From the NCBI RefSeq assembly GCF_902497555.1, contig NZ_CABVGP010000001.1:3824501-3888500 (forward strand): 64,000 nucleotides of DNA, written 5' to 3'. Below are positions 52,158-60,699 of this stretch, one piece after another. The position numbers were made by a program, and so were the translations under genes. The stretch's first letter is position 1. The number at the start of each line of letters is the position of its first letter. Below the pieces are notes generated by a model, which made no database searches, was not told the origin of the DNA, and worked only from the letters and a program-made list of their open reading frames with translations. The stretch is from Amycolatopsis camponoti. GTDB lineage: Bacteria; Actinomycetota; Actinomycetes; Mycobacteriales; Pseudonocardiaceae.

Positions 52158-53612
52158 CTAGGGCGTGACCGGGATGTTCGTCAGTCCCGACGTCGCGTTC
52201 GTGACCGTGTTGGACGCGTACACCACGTTCGGGTTGGCCGCGCACTTCGACACCGAGCTGATCTTGATGGCGTAGGCGCCGACGCCGCCGAGGTCGGACT
52301 TGTTGCCGCGCCACACGTTGCCGCAGCCGTTGTCGAACGACGGGGACGTGCTCGTGTTGTGGTTCTCGTACCCGTTGGCGAACACCCCCGGCGAGGAGAA
52401 CGTGCCCGTGTTGTTCTCGATCGTGTAGCCGATGCCCTTGACGTCGATCCAGGAGTCCGCCGAGTTCTCGCCGGAGATGCCGCGGCCGTCGAAGGTGTTG
52501 CCGCGGATCAGCCCGTTGAACGTGCCTTCCTTGACGTCGATGGGCTCGGCCGCGATGAACGGGCCGATGTGGTTGTCCAGCACCTGGATCCGGTCACCGC
52601 GGTCGACGCCGCCGGAGTTGCCGTGGCAGGCCCAGTTCGAGTTGGCCGAGCCGAGGTAGACGCCTTCGCCGTAGCCGGGCTGCACCAGCCCGGTGTAGGT
52701 GATCGTCGAGTTCTTCAGCACGCTGTCGGCCGACGAGCGGCGGAAGTGGATCGCTTCCTCGTCGACGTGGTTGACGTTCACGCCGTCGATCGTCGTGTGC
52801 GGCGAGTTGTCCACGACGATGCCCTTCTTGGACTCCTGCACGGTGAAGCCTGTCAGGTTCCAGTACGGCGCGCCGGAGAGCCACAGACCGTAGCCGGAGT
52901 CCCAGCCCGCCGTCGGCGCCGGACAATCGGGGGCGTCACCCGACGGGCCGTCGTTGATCAGGACGGCGTTCGCCGGGCCCGACAGCGTGATCGGCTTCGC
53001 GGCGGTGCCGGCCTCGGTCGTGACGAACGAGCCGCGGTAGGTGCCGGCCGCGAGCTTGATCGCCTGACCGGGTGTCGCGTTCGCCAGTGCGGCCTGCAGC
53101 TGGGCGGCCGTCGAGACGTTCACGGTGTCCCCGGCGGGCGGTGGCGTGGTGGTGGTCGTCGGTGGCGGAGTCGTGGTGGTCGTCGTAGGTCTCGTGGTGA
53201 CCGGGCCGCCGCCCGCACAGGGGAGGCCGTCCACCGTGCAGCCGGAGGGCAGTCCGGAACCCGTGACGTTGAAGCCGAACTTCGCGGTGGCGCCGGGCTT
53301 GACCGTGCCGTTGAAGCCGGCGTTGGCGAACTTGTAGTGCTGCCCGGTCTGCGTCTTGACCGAACTCCACGAGCTGCTCACCGCCGTGCCGGTGGGCAGG
53401 TCGAACTCGACGGTCCAGCCGGTGGAGGGGGCGTCGCCGCGGTTGGCGATCGTGTACTCGCCGCCGTAGCCGCCGGTCCAGACCGACGTCCGGGCGAAAC
53501 CGGCGGACAGGTTCGCCGCGGCGGCTTGCGCGGTGGTCACCGCACCGGTCAGCGCGAGTGCGGCGGAAACGGTGGCGGCGCCGAGGAAAACGGCACGACT
53601 TCGTGGGGACAC
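52158..53612 (-). CDS. Secreted CBM2 protein with right-handed beta-helix
   Basis: 484 residues from GTG 53612, GGAGG 8 bases upstream. A Sec signal (ending TTAQAAA) precedes a family 2 carbohydrate-binding module (about 33-128: SVWTGGYGGEYTIANRG, GWTVEFDLP, FGFNVTGSG), a Thr/Pro linker and a parallel beta-helix (about 165-480) with repeated GFTVQ, GVNVNHV, NSTITY, NTFDGRG and NNTGTF turns. It is probably a polysaccharide lyase or glycosidase of the pectate-lyase superfamily bound to cellulose or chitin by the CBM. Catalytic residues cannot be assigned. Confidence 0.87.
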   Translation of the reverse strand: MSPRSRAVFLGAATVSAALALTGAVTTAQAAAANLSAGFARTSVWTGGYGGEYTIANRGDAPSTGWTVEFDLPTGTAVSSSWSSVKTQTGQHYKFANAGFNGTVKPGATAKFGFNVTGSGLPSGCTVDGLPCAGGGPVTTRPTTTTTTPPPTTTTTPPPAGDTVNVSTAAQLQAALANATPGQAIKLAAGTYRGSFVTTEAGTAAKPITLSGPANAVLINDGPSGDAPDCPAPTAGWDSGYGLWLSGAPYWNLTGFTVQESKKGIVVDNSPHTTIDGVNVNHVDEEAIHFRRSSADSVLKNSTITYTGLVQPGYGEGVYLGSANSNWACHGNSGGVDRGDRIQVLDNHIGPFIAAEPIDVKEGTFNGLIRGNTFDGRGISGENSADSWIDVKGIGYTIENNTGTFSSPGVFANGYENHNTSTSPSFDNGCGNVWRGNKSDLGGVGAYAIKISSVSKCAANPNVVYASNTVTNATSGLTNIPVTP

Positions 53613-53669
53613 CGATGGCCTCCGGAAAAGGGACAGCGGAGGTGTTGCGGCGGACACCCGGACTTTCCC

Positions 53670-53699
53670 TTTATAGGTCAAGGATGTGACGCACGTCAA
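53670..53699 (-). promoter_or_regulatory. Promoter of the CBM2/beta-helix gene
   Basis: On the minus strand TTGACG (53694-53699) and TATAAA (53670-53675) are separated by 18 bp, a good vegetative-type promoter 58 bp before the start. The inverted repeat TGACG-CA-CGTCA (53687-53698) overlaps the -35 box and could be an operator. Confidence 0.72.
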
Positions 53700-53730
53700 T
53701 GAGCTGAACAACCGTCATGGATGTGAACGG

Positions 53731-55770
53731 TCAGCCGGTGATGCTCGGCGCGCCGGTCTCGAGGTGCCCGCTGAACCGGCGGAGGAACTTCGGGTCGGCG
53801 TCGAGCGTCGCTGACAGGTCGTACCAGCCGGACCCGTAGGCGACCGGGTTCCAGTCGTCCGTCAGGGTCTGCCCGCCCGCCAGCGAGTACGTCCACGGGC
53901 CGTCCGTGCGGTAGTGGTTGGCCGTGATGGTGAGCTTGACCGCCGACGTTCCGCTGTTGCGCATGGTCAGCCGCAGCTTGTTCTCGGTCGTGTAGCCGCC
54001 GAGGACGTCGACACCCGCGCCCGCGCTGTTCGCGTCTCCGGCCAGGACCCAGCGGAACCGGTTGGGCCCGTGGACCGCGACGCCGTACTTGCCGCCGCCG
54101 TAGAGCTGGATCCGCCAGGTGTCGCTGACCTGCGCCCCCGGCGCGACGTCGTAGGGCCACGGGCCGTCGGTCTGGCCGTCGTTGCGGTACGCCATCAGCT
54201 GCACGACCGCGGTGCCCTGGTTGGCGAACGTCGTGGTGAGGATCTGGTGGTCCGCGCTCAGCGACGTCGTCACCAGCGGCCGGTAGGGGAGCGCGCGGGC
54301 CGGGCGGGTCCCCGCCTCCTGCACCGGGACCTGCTGCTTCCCGGTCGCGGGCGGGGCCGGCTTGGGCAGCTTCTTCTGGGTGTCGTCGGCCTGCTTGCGC
54401 AGCGCCGCGGTGTCGGGCAGCAGCGGGATCCGGGTGTCCGGCGTACCGAAGTCGAAGCACGTCATCAGGTCGCCGCACAGCGCGCGGCGCCAGGCGCTGA
54501 TGTTCGGCTCGGCGACGCCGGTCCAGCGTTCGAGGAACCGGATCACCGAGGTGTGGTCGGTGACCTCGGAGCTGACCCACCCGCCGCGGCTCCACGGCGA
54601 GATCACCGTCATCGGCACCCTCGCGCCGAGTCCGATCGGCTTGCCGCCGACGTACTCGCCCGCGGTTCCCGGCGGCGCGATCGGCGGGGCGACGTGGTCG
54701 AAGAAGCCGTCGTTCTCGTCGTAGTTGATGAGGACGACCGTGGACTCCCAGAGTTTCGGGTTGGCCCACAAGGCGTTCAGCACGGTCTGGGTGTACGCGG
54801 CGCCGTCGACCGGGCGGGCTTCGGGGTGCTCGCAGTAGCCGTAGGGTGCCACGACCCACGACACGCGGGGGAGCGAGCCGCTCGCGCAGTCGGCTTTGAA
54901 CTCCGCGAGGACGTGGTCGACGTCCTTGCCCTGTCCCGAATCCGGGCCCCAGGTCTTGAACACACTGGCCCGTTTGGACAAGTCGGAGTTGTAGTCCTGG
55001 TGGTAGGCCTTGAAGAGCCACAGCGGGTTGTCGCCGTAGTCGCCGACGAAGGAGCCGCCCGCGTCGCCGACCTCCTTGTTGGCGTACACCTTCCACGAAA
55101 CCCCGTTCCGTTGCAGGCGTTCCGGGTAGGTCGTCCAGCTGAAGACCGGCTTGTAGTCGGCGGGGTTGTAGTTCGCCGGGCCGCCGCCGTGGGCGTCGGC
55201 GTCGATGGTGCCGGTGAACAGGTAGAGCCGGTTGGGCGTGGTCGGGCCCTGCACCGAGCAGAAGTAGTGGTCGCACACCGTGAACGCGTCCGCGAGCGCC
55301 CGGTGGAACGGGATGTCGCCGTCGGTGAAGTACCCCATGGTCATCTCGCCCTTGGCGGCGACCCACGCGTTGTTGGCGCCGCCGGCGATCGCCTGGTGCT
55401 GGTCGGCCCAGCCGTGCCCGAGGTCGCCGAGGTCCTGACCGTCCACTTTGGTCGTGTCCACCCGGAACGGCAGCAGGTACTTGCCATCACCGCGGCCGGA
55501 ATCGGGCTGGTGGAAGACGTCCTGGCCGTTCGGCAGCACGATCGCCGACCGGTCGCCGTACCCGCGGACGCCCTTCATCGTGCCGTAGTAGTGGTCGAAC
55601 GAGCGGTTTTCCTGCATGAGGACGACGACGTGCTCGACGTCGGACAGGCTGCCGGAGACGCGGGGCTCGGCGAGCGCCTCGGCCATGCCGGGCGGCAGGG
55701 CGCCGAGGGCGCCGGCGGCGGCGACCCCGCCGAGGAAGCTGCGGCGGGTGAGCTCGTGCGGGTCGGCCAT
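53731..55770 (-). CDS. Tat-exported phosphocholine-type phospholipase C
   Basis: 679 residues from ATG 55770, GGAGG 8 bases upstream. The twin-arginine signal LTRRSFLGGVAAAGALGAL is followed by the phosphoesterase core: MQENRSFDHYYG (metal and substrate), SVQGPTTPNR (nucleophile Thr region), NYDENDGFFDHV and DHTSVIRFLERW. The two C-terminal beta domains (about 500-590 and 595-679, SLSADHQILTTTFANQG, TENKLRLTMRNSGTSAVKLT) are typical of PLC_N-type bacterial phospholipases C. It would cleave phosphatidylcholine or sphingomyelin outside the cell. Confidence 0.92.
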   Translation of the reverse strand: MADPHELTRRSFLGGVAAAGALGALPPGMAEALAEPRVSGSLSDVEHVVVLMQENRSFDHYYGTMKGVRGYGDRSAIVLPNGQDVFHQPDSGRGDGKYLLPFRVDTTKVDGQDLGDLGHGWADQHQAIAGGANNAWVAAKGEMTMGYFTDGDIPFHRALADAFTVCDHYFCSVQGPTTPNRLYLFTGTIDADAHGGGPANYNPADYKPVFSWTTYPERLQRNGVSWKVYANKEVGDAGGSFVGDYGDNPLWLFKAYHQDYNSDLSKRASVFKTWGPDSGQGKDVDHVLAEFKADCASGSLPRVSWVVAPYGYCEHPEARPVDGAAYTQTVLNALWANPKLWESTVVLINYDENDGFFDHVAPPIAPPGTAGEYVGGKPIGLGARVPMTVISPWSRGGWVSSEVTDHTSVIRFLERWTGVAEPNISAWRRALCGDLMTCFDFGTPDTRIPLLPDTAALRKQADDTQKKLPKPAPPATGKQQVPVQEAGTRPARALPYRPLVTTSLSADHQILTTTFANQGTAVVQLMAYRNDGQTDGPWPYDVAPGAQVSDTWRIQLYGGGKYGVAVHGPNRFRWVLAGDANSAGAGVDVLGGYTTENKLRLTMRNSGTSAVKLTITANHYRTDGPWTYSLAGGQTLTDDWNPVAYGSGWYDLSATLDADPKFLRRFSGHLETGAPSITG

Positions 55771-56001
55771 CACGGGAGCCTCCAGGGTGACCACGGCAGG
55801 GCTGCGCCAGCGTAGGTGATCGAAGCTGTTCGTAAACACCGACGTTCGGACGGAATCATGCAGAAAGAAGTTCACGATCTGTTCGATCGGCGGGCAGGCC
55901 GCGTGACACTTTCCGGTGACCCGGAGGTGAACCCGTGCCGGACGGGGAATCTCTCCGGGCACAAGCCCCTGGCCCACAGGGGATTCCGGGAGGAGAGCAC
56001 C

Positions 56002-56241
56002 ATGAAGACCCGTATCGCCGCCCTCGCGGCCGCGCTCGCCCTCGCTTCGGCCGTCGCCACGGCGGCCCCCGCGTCGGCCGACCCGGTCCCCGGCAACGCC
56101 AACCAGTTCTACGCCTACTGCGCGGTCGACCTGCTGGGCGTTCCGCTGGGGTGCACCGAGACCGACGCGGCGCACGCGTCGCACATCTGCCAGTACGTCG
56201 CGACCGGCGTGGGGCTGGGCCTGGACTGCATCCAGCGCTGA
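56002..56241 (+). CDS. Small secreted four-cysteine protein
   Basis: 79 residues from ATG 56002, GGGAGGAG upstream. A signal peptide (LAAALALASAVATAAPASA) leaves a mature peptide of about 50 residues containing four Cys (YAYCAVD, LGCTET, HICQY, LDCIQ), probably two disulfides. No family recognised; possible surface-active or inhibitor-like peptide. It is divergent from the phospholipase gene. Confidence 0.72.
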   Translation: MKTRIAALAAALALASAVATAAPASADPVPGNANQFYAYCAVDLLGVPLGCTETDAAHASHICQYVATGVGLGLDCIQR

Positions 56242-56253
56242 CGTTGCCCGAAA

Positions 56254-56281
56254 GTACCCGGTGGTCCGGACCATCGGGTAC
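56254..56281 (+). terminator. Hairpin after the small secreted protein gene
   Basis: GTACCCGGTGG and CCATCGGGTAC (one G-T wobble) flank TCCGGA, 12 bp after the stop. The centre also reads TGGTCCGGACCA (56262-56273), 10 of 12 matches to the dre core, so an operator role for the following GH16 gene cannot be excluded. Confidence 0.65.
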
Positions 56282-56336
56282 CGTCGGAAAATCCCCGACC
56301 GGTTATCCTTGTTCTTCGCCAGGCACCCGTTCATAC

Positions 56337-56357
56337 TTTGTTGTGTTCGACAACAAA
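56337..56357 (+). promoter_or_regulatory. Operator-like inverted repeat upstream of the GH16 gene
   Basis: TTTGTTGT-GTTCG-ACAACAAA has perfect 8-bp AT-rich arms in an otherwise GC-rich genome, ending 54 bp before the GH16 start. It is a strong candidate for a regulator site controlling the glucanase; the regulator is not identified. Confidence 0.7.
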
Positions 56358-56411
56358 TAGGGCGCCGGTGAGCCGCCAGCCGTCGCCCGCGGAACGGAAG
56401 GGGCGACGACG

Positions 56412-57254
56412 ATGTCGACCAGGAACTCCGCCCGATGGCGGCGGACCGCCCGCCTGCTGGCGGTGCCCGCGACCCTGCTCGTCGCCGGGACCGTGGTGAC
56501 CGCACCGCAGAGCCAGGCCGCGCCGGCTCAGACCTTCGCGAGCTTCACCGACGACTTCGACGGCCCGGCGGGCAGCGGCGTCGACGGCTCGAAGTGGGGT
56601 CACGAGACCGGTGACAACGTGAACAACCACGAGCGGCAGTGGTACACCGACGGCACCGCCAACGCGGCGCTCGACGGCCAAGGTCACCTCGTGATCACCG
56701 CGAAGAAGGAGAACAGCGGGAACAACTGCTGGTACGGCGCGTGCGAGTACACCTCGGCGCGGCTCAACACCTCCGGCAAGTTCACCGCGTCGTCCGGGCA
56801 CGTCGAGGCTCGGATGAAGCTGCCCCGCGGGCAGGGCATGTGGCCCGCGTTCTGGATGCTCGGTTCGGACATCGGCAGCGTCGGCTGGCCGCAGTGCGGC
56901 GAGATCGACGTCATGGAGAACGTCGGGTTCGAGCCGAACACCGTGCACGGCACCATTCACGGCCCGGGCTACTCGGGCTCCGCCGGCATCGGCGCGCCCT
57001 ACAGCGGGCCGAACTTCTCCGACGACTTCCACACCTACGCGGTCGACTGGTCGCAGGACAAGATCGTATGGTCGGTCGACGGCAACGCCTACCAGACCCG
57101 CACGCCGGCCGACGTCGGCGGCAACCAGTGGGTGTTCAACCACGACTTCTTCGTGATCTTGAACCTCGCGGTCGGCGGCTACTGGCCCGGTGACCCCGAC
57201 GGCAGCACCCAGTTCCCGCAGCAGCTCGTGGTCGACTACGTCCACGTGAGCTGA
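56412..57254 (+). CDS. Secreted GH16 endo-beta-1,3-glucanase
   Basis: 280 residues from ATG 56412. A signal peptide (VPATLLVAGTVVTAPQSQA) is followed by a single GH16 jelly-roll. The catalytic motif GEIDVMENVG contains nucleophile and acid-base Glu separated by the helper Asp; WPAFWMLG, HTYAVDW and FFVILNLAVGGYWPG are the flanking conserved strands of bacterial laminarinases. No extra binding module. It should hydrolyse fungal or algal beta-1,3-glucan. Confidence 0.92.
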   Translation: MSTRNSARWRRTARLLAVPATLLVAGTVVTAPQSQAAPAQTFASFTDDFDGPAGSGVDGSKWGHETGDNVNNHERQWYTDGTANAALDGQGHLVITAKKENSGNNCWYGACEYTSARLNTSGKFTASSGHVEARMKLPRGQGMWPAFWMLGSDIGSVGWPQCGEIDVMENVGFEPNTVHGTIHGPGYSGSAGIGAPYSGPNFSDDFHTYAVDWSQDKIVWSVDGNAYQTRTPADVGGNQWVFNHDFFVILNLAVGGYWPGDPDGSTQFPQQLVVDYVHVS

Positions 57255-57267
57255 GGGGATCAGACCA

Positions 57268-57315
57268 GCGGGACCGGCTTCCCTTCACGCGCGGTGCGAG
57301 GGGGGCCGGTCCCGC
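57268..57315 (+). terminator. Terminator after the GH16 gene
   Basis: An 11-bp stem (GCGGGACCGGC and complement) encloses a 26-nt loop 14 bp past the stop. Confidence 0.7.
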
Positions 57316-57452
57316 GCCACGTCCCGGCTCTGTCACAGAACCGGGACATTTCTGGTTCAGACCTGTCGAAGAACCCCGACGGCCCGGCGATCTTCCCCGG
57401 ACACAGTGACGTCAGAGCGCTCACGAAGCGCCCCGGCACCCGGAGGAGACCC

Positions 57453-58373
57453 ATGGCCAGAACCCGCATCCCACCCGTCGTCGGCGGCTTGGCCGCCGCT
57501 GCGGCGGTGGCGCTCGCCGCGGCCTGCTGGGTCCTCTTCCCGCCCTCGGTCGACGGCCGCGCGAGCGCCGCCCGGCCCGTCGTCGACCTCGCACTGCCGT
57601 GGCCGGACGGTGGGCAGGCCAGTGCCGAGGTCCAGGGGCTGGGCTCGCTGGGCAGCCGCGGGGACCAGCGGCCGGTGCCGATCGCCAGCGTCACCAAGGT
57701 CATGACCGCGTACGTCGTGCTCAAGGGTCACCCGCTCGCCCCGGGGGAAGCGGGCCCGATGATCACCGTCGACGAGCAGGCGGACGCCGAGTCGACCTCC
57801 CGCGAAGAGTCGACCGTGACCTTGCGGGCCGGGCGGCAGGTCAGTGAGCGCGACCTGCTGGCGCTGATGCTCGTCCCGTCCGGCAACAACGCCGCCCGGC
57901 TGCTCGCCCGCTGGGACGCCGGCAGCCAAGAGGACTTCGTCGCGAAGATGAACCGCGAGGCCGCGGCGCTCGGCATGGCCGACACGACCTACACCGGCGC
58001 CAGCGGGGTCGAGGACTCGACCACGAGCACCGCCACCGACCAGCTGCGCCTGGCCCGCGAAGTGATGCGCAACGCCGTGATCCGCGAGATCGTCGCCACG
58101 ACGAGCCTGCGCGTCGACGGCGTGCCCGGTGTCGTCAACACGAACACCCTCCTCGGCCGGGACGGCGTGATCGGGCTGAAGACCGGTTCGTCGACCGCCG
58201 CCGGCGGGGCGCTGATGTGGGCGGCGAAGGGACCGGGCGGCAAGCTCATCCTCGGCGTCGTCCTGCACCAGAACCCGGGCGGGAGCCCGGCGCAGGGACT
58301 GAGCGCCGCGCTCGAGAACAGCCGGACGCTGATCGCTGCCATCCAGCCCGAACTGCCGGCGGCCACGCGATGA
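57453..58373 (+). CDS. D-alanyl-D-alanine carboxypeptidase (penicillin-binding protein)
   Basis: 306 residues from ATG 57453, GGAGGAG upstream. One N-terminal membrane helix (about 8-30) anchors a peptidase S11-type domain with SxxK in IASVTKVMTAY, SGN in VPSGNNAARLL and KTG in GLKTGSSTAAGG. It trims the terminal D-Ala of peptidoglycan stem peptides. It is shorter than classical PBP5 and lacks its C-terminal domain. The stop overlaps the next start (ATGA). Confidence 0.9.
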   Translation: MARTRIPPVVGGLAAAAAVALAAACWVLFPPSVDGRASAARPVVDLALPWPDGGQASAEVQGLGSLGSRGDQRPVPIASVTKVMTAYVVLKGHPLAPGEAGPMITVDEQADAESTSREESTVTLRAGRQVSERDLLALMLVPSGNNAARLLARWDAGSQEDFVAKMNREAAALGMADTTYTGASGVEDSTTSTATDQLRLAREVMRNAVIREIVATTSLRVDGVPGVVNTNTLLGRDGVIGLKTGSSTAAGGALMWAAKGPGGKLILGVVLHQNPGGSPAQGLSAALENSRTLIAAIQPELPAATR

Positions 58374-59329
58374 CCGCGACCCTCGAACCGGAGAAGACCG
58401 TGCCGGACCGCGGGACCTGGCGTCGCGGCCGGGTGATCGCGGTGTTCTCCGCGCTGACGGCGCTGCTGCTGCTCGCGCACTCGCTGGTGCCCAACTGGGT
58501 GGGCAACGCCGGCAGCCTGCTGGAGACCTTCCTGCCCTGGACGGGACTGCTCGTGCTGCCGCTGCTCGTGGCCGCGCTGCTCCGGCGGTCGGCGCTGGCA
58601 CTCGTGTCGCTGCTGCTGCCGGCGCTGGTCTGGGGCGGCTCGTTCGGCGGCAGGCTGTTCGACCGGACGGAAGCCGGCGGGGACCTGACGATCGTCTCGC
58701 ACAACGTCAACGACGAGAACCCGGACCCGGCCGGCACCGCGCGCGCACTGGCGGCCTCGGGGGCGCAGGTGATCGCGTTGGAGGAGCTGAAGAAGTCCGA
58801 GATCCCGAAGTACGAGGACGCGCTCGCGGGCCGCTATCCGCACCACTCGGTGCAGGGGACGGTCGGCGTCTGGAGCACGTTCCCCCTCCGCGACACCCGG
58901 CCGGTGGCGATCATGCCGTGGACGCGCGCGCTGCGGACCACTGTGGACACTCCGAAGGGTCCGGTGGCGGTCTTCGTCGCGCACCTGCCGTCGGTGCGGG
59001 TCCGGCTCGACTCGGGCTTCACGGCGAACGGGCGCGACGAGGCGATCGGCCTGCTCGCCGACGCGGTGGCGGGGGAGCCGTCGCCGCGCACGGTCCTGGT
59101 CGGCGACTTCAACGGCACGGCCGACGACCGGGCGCTGGCGCCCATCACCGCGCGGATGCAGTCCGCGCAGGACGAAGCCGGGGACGGCTTCGGGTTCAGC
59201 TGGCCGGCCGGGCTGCCGATGGCGCGGATCGACCAGGTCTTCGTGACGGGCGTTCGGCCGGTGGCGTCGTGGACGTTGCCCGCGACCGGCAGCGACCACC
59301 TCCCGGTCGCGGCGTCGCTGGCCCTGTGA
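58370..59329 (+). CDS. Membrane-anchored endonuclease/exonuclease/phosphatase-fold protein
   Basis: 319 residues from ATG 58370, overlapping the carboxypeptidase stop. Three hydrophobic helices (about 22-90) precede an EEP domain with SHNVND, ALEEL (metal Glu), AVFVAHLPS, LVGDFNGTADD and ARIDQVFV, SDHLPV (catalytic His). These are the catalytic motifs of the DNase I/phosphatase family. Topology places the domain outside the membrane, where it may act on phosphoesters; substrate unknown. Coupling with a cell-wall enzyme is suggestive only. Confidence 0.87.
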   Translation: MTATLEPEKTVPDRGTWRRGRVIAVFSALTALLLLAHSLVPNWVGNAGSLLETFLPWTGLLVLPLLVAALLRRSALALVSLLLPALVWGGSFGGRLFDRTEAGGDLTIVSHNVNDENPDPAGTARALAASGAQVIALEELKKSEIPKYEDALAGRYPHHSVQGTVGVWSTFPLRDTRPVAIMPWTRALRTTVDTPKGPVAVFVAHLPSVRVRLDSGFTANGRDEAIGLLADAVAGEPSPRTVLVGDFNGTADDRALAPITARMQSAQDEAGDGFGFSWPAGLPMARIDQVFVTGVRPVASWTLPATGSDHLPVAASLAL

Positions 59330-59493
59330 CGCCGCTTCCGGACCCGCGAACATGCGCCCTGAACACCGCGGGCGCCGGCACCCGGTGATTAACAAACAAC
59401 CTTTCCCGCAGGTCCAGCGGTGAAGCCACGAACGACAGCCCTTCCGACGCACGTGACGAGACCGTTACGCACCCCGGTCTTGACCGCGTCGGT

Positions 59494-59505
59494 GTTATCG
59501 CTAAC
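59494..59505 (+). promoter_or_regulatory. LacI-type operator upstream of the second LacI gene
   Basis: GTTATCGCTAAC differs by one base from the operator at 40716-40727 and is embedded in GTGTTATCGCTAACAC. A TTGACC (59480-59485) 8 bp upstream could be the -35 box, so binding would block the promoter and give autorepression. Confidence 0.78.
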
Positions 59506-59572
59506 ACTGACTCCTCGCCGCCACCCGAACGGGTGACGGGCACCACGTCGAAGCGGACGAAAGGGGACGCCG

Positions 59573-60616
59573 GTGGCTGAACGACCCCGCTCCGGCGGCC
59601 CCGTCAGGGTGACTGCCGCCGGTACGCGGCAGCCCAGCCTGACCGACGTCGCGGGCGTGGCGGGCGTGTCCCACATGACTGTCTCCCGGGTCATCAACGG
59701 GACCGGTCCGGTGCGCCCCGAAACCCGCGCCCGGGTGCTCGCCGCCATCGAAGAACTGGGCTACCGCCCGAACTCCGCGGCCCGCGCGCTCGTCACCGGA
59801 CGCACCGGCACGCTCGGCGTCGTCGCGCTCGAGTCCAATCTCTACGGTCCGGCCAGCACGCTCTACGGCATCGAGAACGCCGCCCGCGAAGCCGGGTACG
59901 CGATCACGATCTCCAGTGTCAGCCGGCCGGGCCGGTCGTCGATCGCCGACGCGGTGGAGAACCTCCGCCGCCAGGCGGTCGAAGGCATCATCGTCATCGC
60001 CCCGCACGTCACCGCGGGCCGCGCCCTGGAAGCCGCGCCCGCGGACTTCCCGGTCGTCGCCGTCGGGGGCGGGGAGACCGCGCCGGTCCCGGTGATCTCC
60101 GTCGACCAGCGCGACGGCGCCCGCCGGGCCACCGAGCACCTGCTCGCCCTCGGGCACCGCACCGTCTGGCACGTCGCCGGCCCCGAGGACTGGCTCGAGG
60201 CGCGTGACCGCGAGCTCGGCTGGCGGGAGACGCTGGAACGCCACGGCGTGGACGTGCCGCAGGTGATCCGGGGTGACTGGAGCTCGCGCTCCGGCTACGA
60301 GGCGGGGCGATCCCTCGCCAAGGAAGGTGCCCTCGACGCCGTCTTCGCCGGCAACGACCAGATGGCGCTCGGCCTGCTCCGCGCGTTCGCCGAGGCCGGC
60401 GTCTCGGTACCGCGGGACGTGCGCGTCGCGGGCTTCGACGACGTGCCCGAGGCGGCGTACTTCACGCCGCCGCTGACCACGGTGCGCCAGGACTTCATCG
60501 AAGTCGGCCGGCGCACGTTCGGCCTGCTCACCCAGCGGATGGACGGGGGCGACAGGCACGCGCGCGCCCTGGTCGTGCCCGAGTTGATCGTCCGCGAAAG
60601 CACCGGGCCGCGTTAG
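59573..60616 (+). CDS. LacI family regulator (paralog 2)
   Basis: 347 residues from GTG 59573, AAGGGG 6 bases upstream. Helix-turn-helix SLTDVAGVAGVSHMTVSRVI and hinge RPNSAARALVTGRT; effector domain as in the paralog at 39632, with the same ISVDQ, EDWLEARDRE and GFDDVPEAAYF blocks. The recognition-helix stretch VSHMTVSRV is identical in both, predicting a shared operator. It precedes the YtfQ-like transporter and has its own operator, so it is probably autoregulated and responds to the imported sugar. Confidence 0.92.
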   Translation: MAERPRSGGPVRVTAAGTRQPSLTDVAGVAGVSHMTVSRVINGTGPVRPETRARVLAAIEELGYRPNSAARALVTGRTGTLGVVALESNLYGPASTLYGIENAAREAGYAITISSVSRPGRSSIADAVENLRRQAVEGIIVIAPHVTAGRALEAAPADFPVVAVGGGETAPVPVISVDQRDGARRATEHLLALGHRTVWHVAGPEDWLEARDRELGWRETLERHGVDVPQVIRGDWSSRSGYEAGRSLAKEGALDAVFAGNDQMALGLLRAFAEAGVSVPRDVRVAGFDDVPEAAYFTPPLTTVRQDFIEVGRRTFGLLTQRMDGGDRHARALVVPELIVRESTGPR

Positions 60617-60656
60617 CGCCGTACGCGCGCCCGCCCAGATAAGACCAGCTCCGTGT

Positions 60657-60668
60657 GTTAACGCTAAC
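60657..60668 (+). promoter_or_regulatory. LacI-type operator upstream of the YtfQ-like gene
   Basis: GTTAACGCTAAC differs by one base from the operator at 40716-40727. It lies 31 bp upstream of the start codon of the binding-protein gene and should repress the transporter operon. Confidence 0.8.
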
Positions 60669-60699
60669 AAAAATGATCACCGTCGATCGAGGAGTGAAC

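Noticed and set aside
39632..60616. LacI duplication as an assembly artefact
   Set aside because: The two copies differ throughout at many codons and have different flanks, so they are true paralogs.
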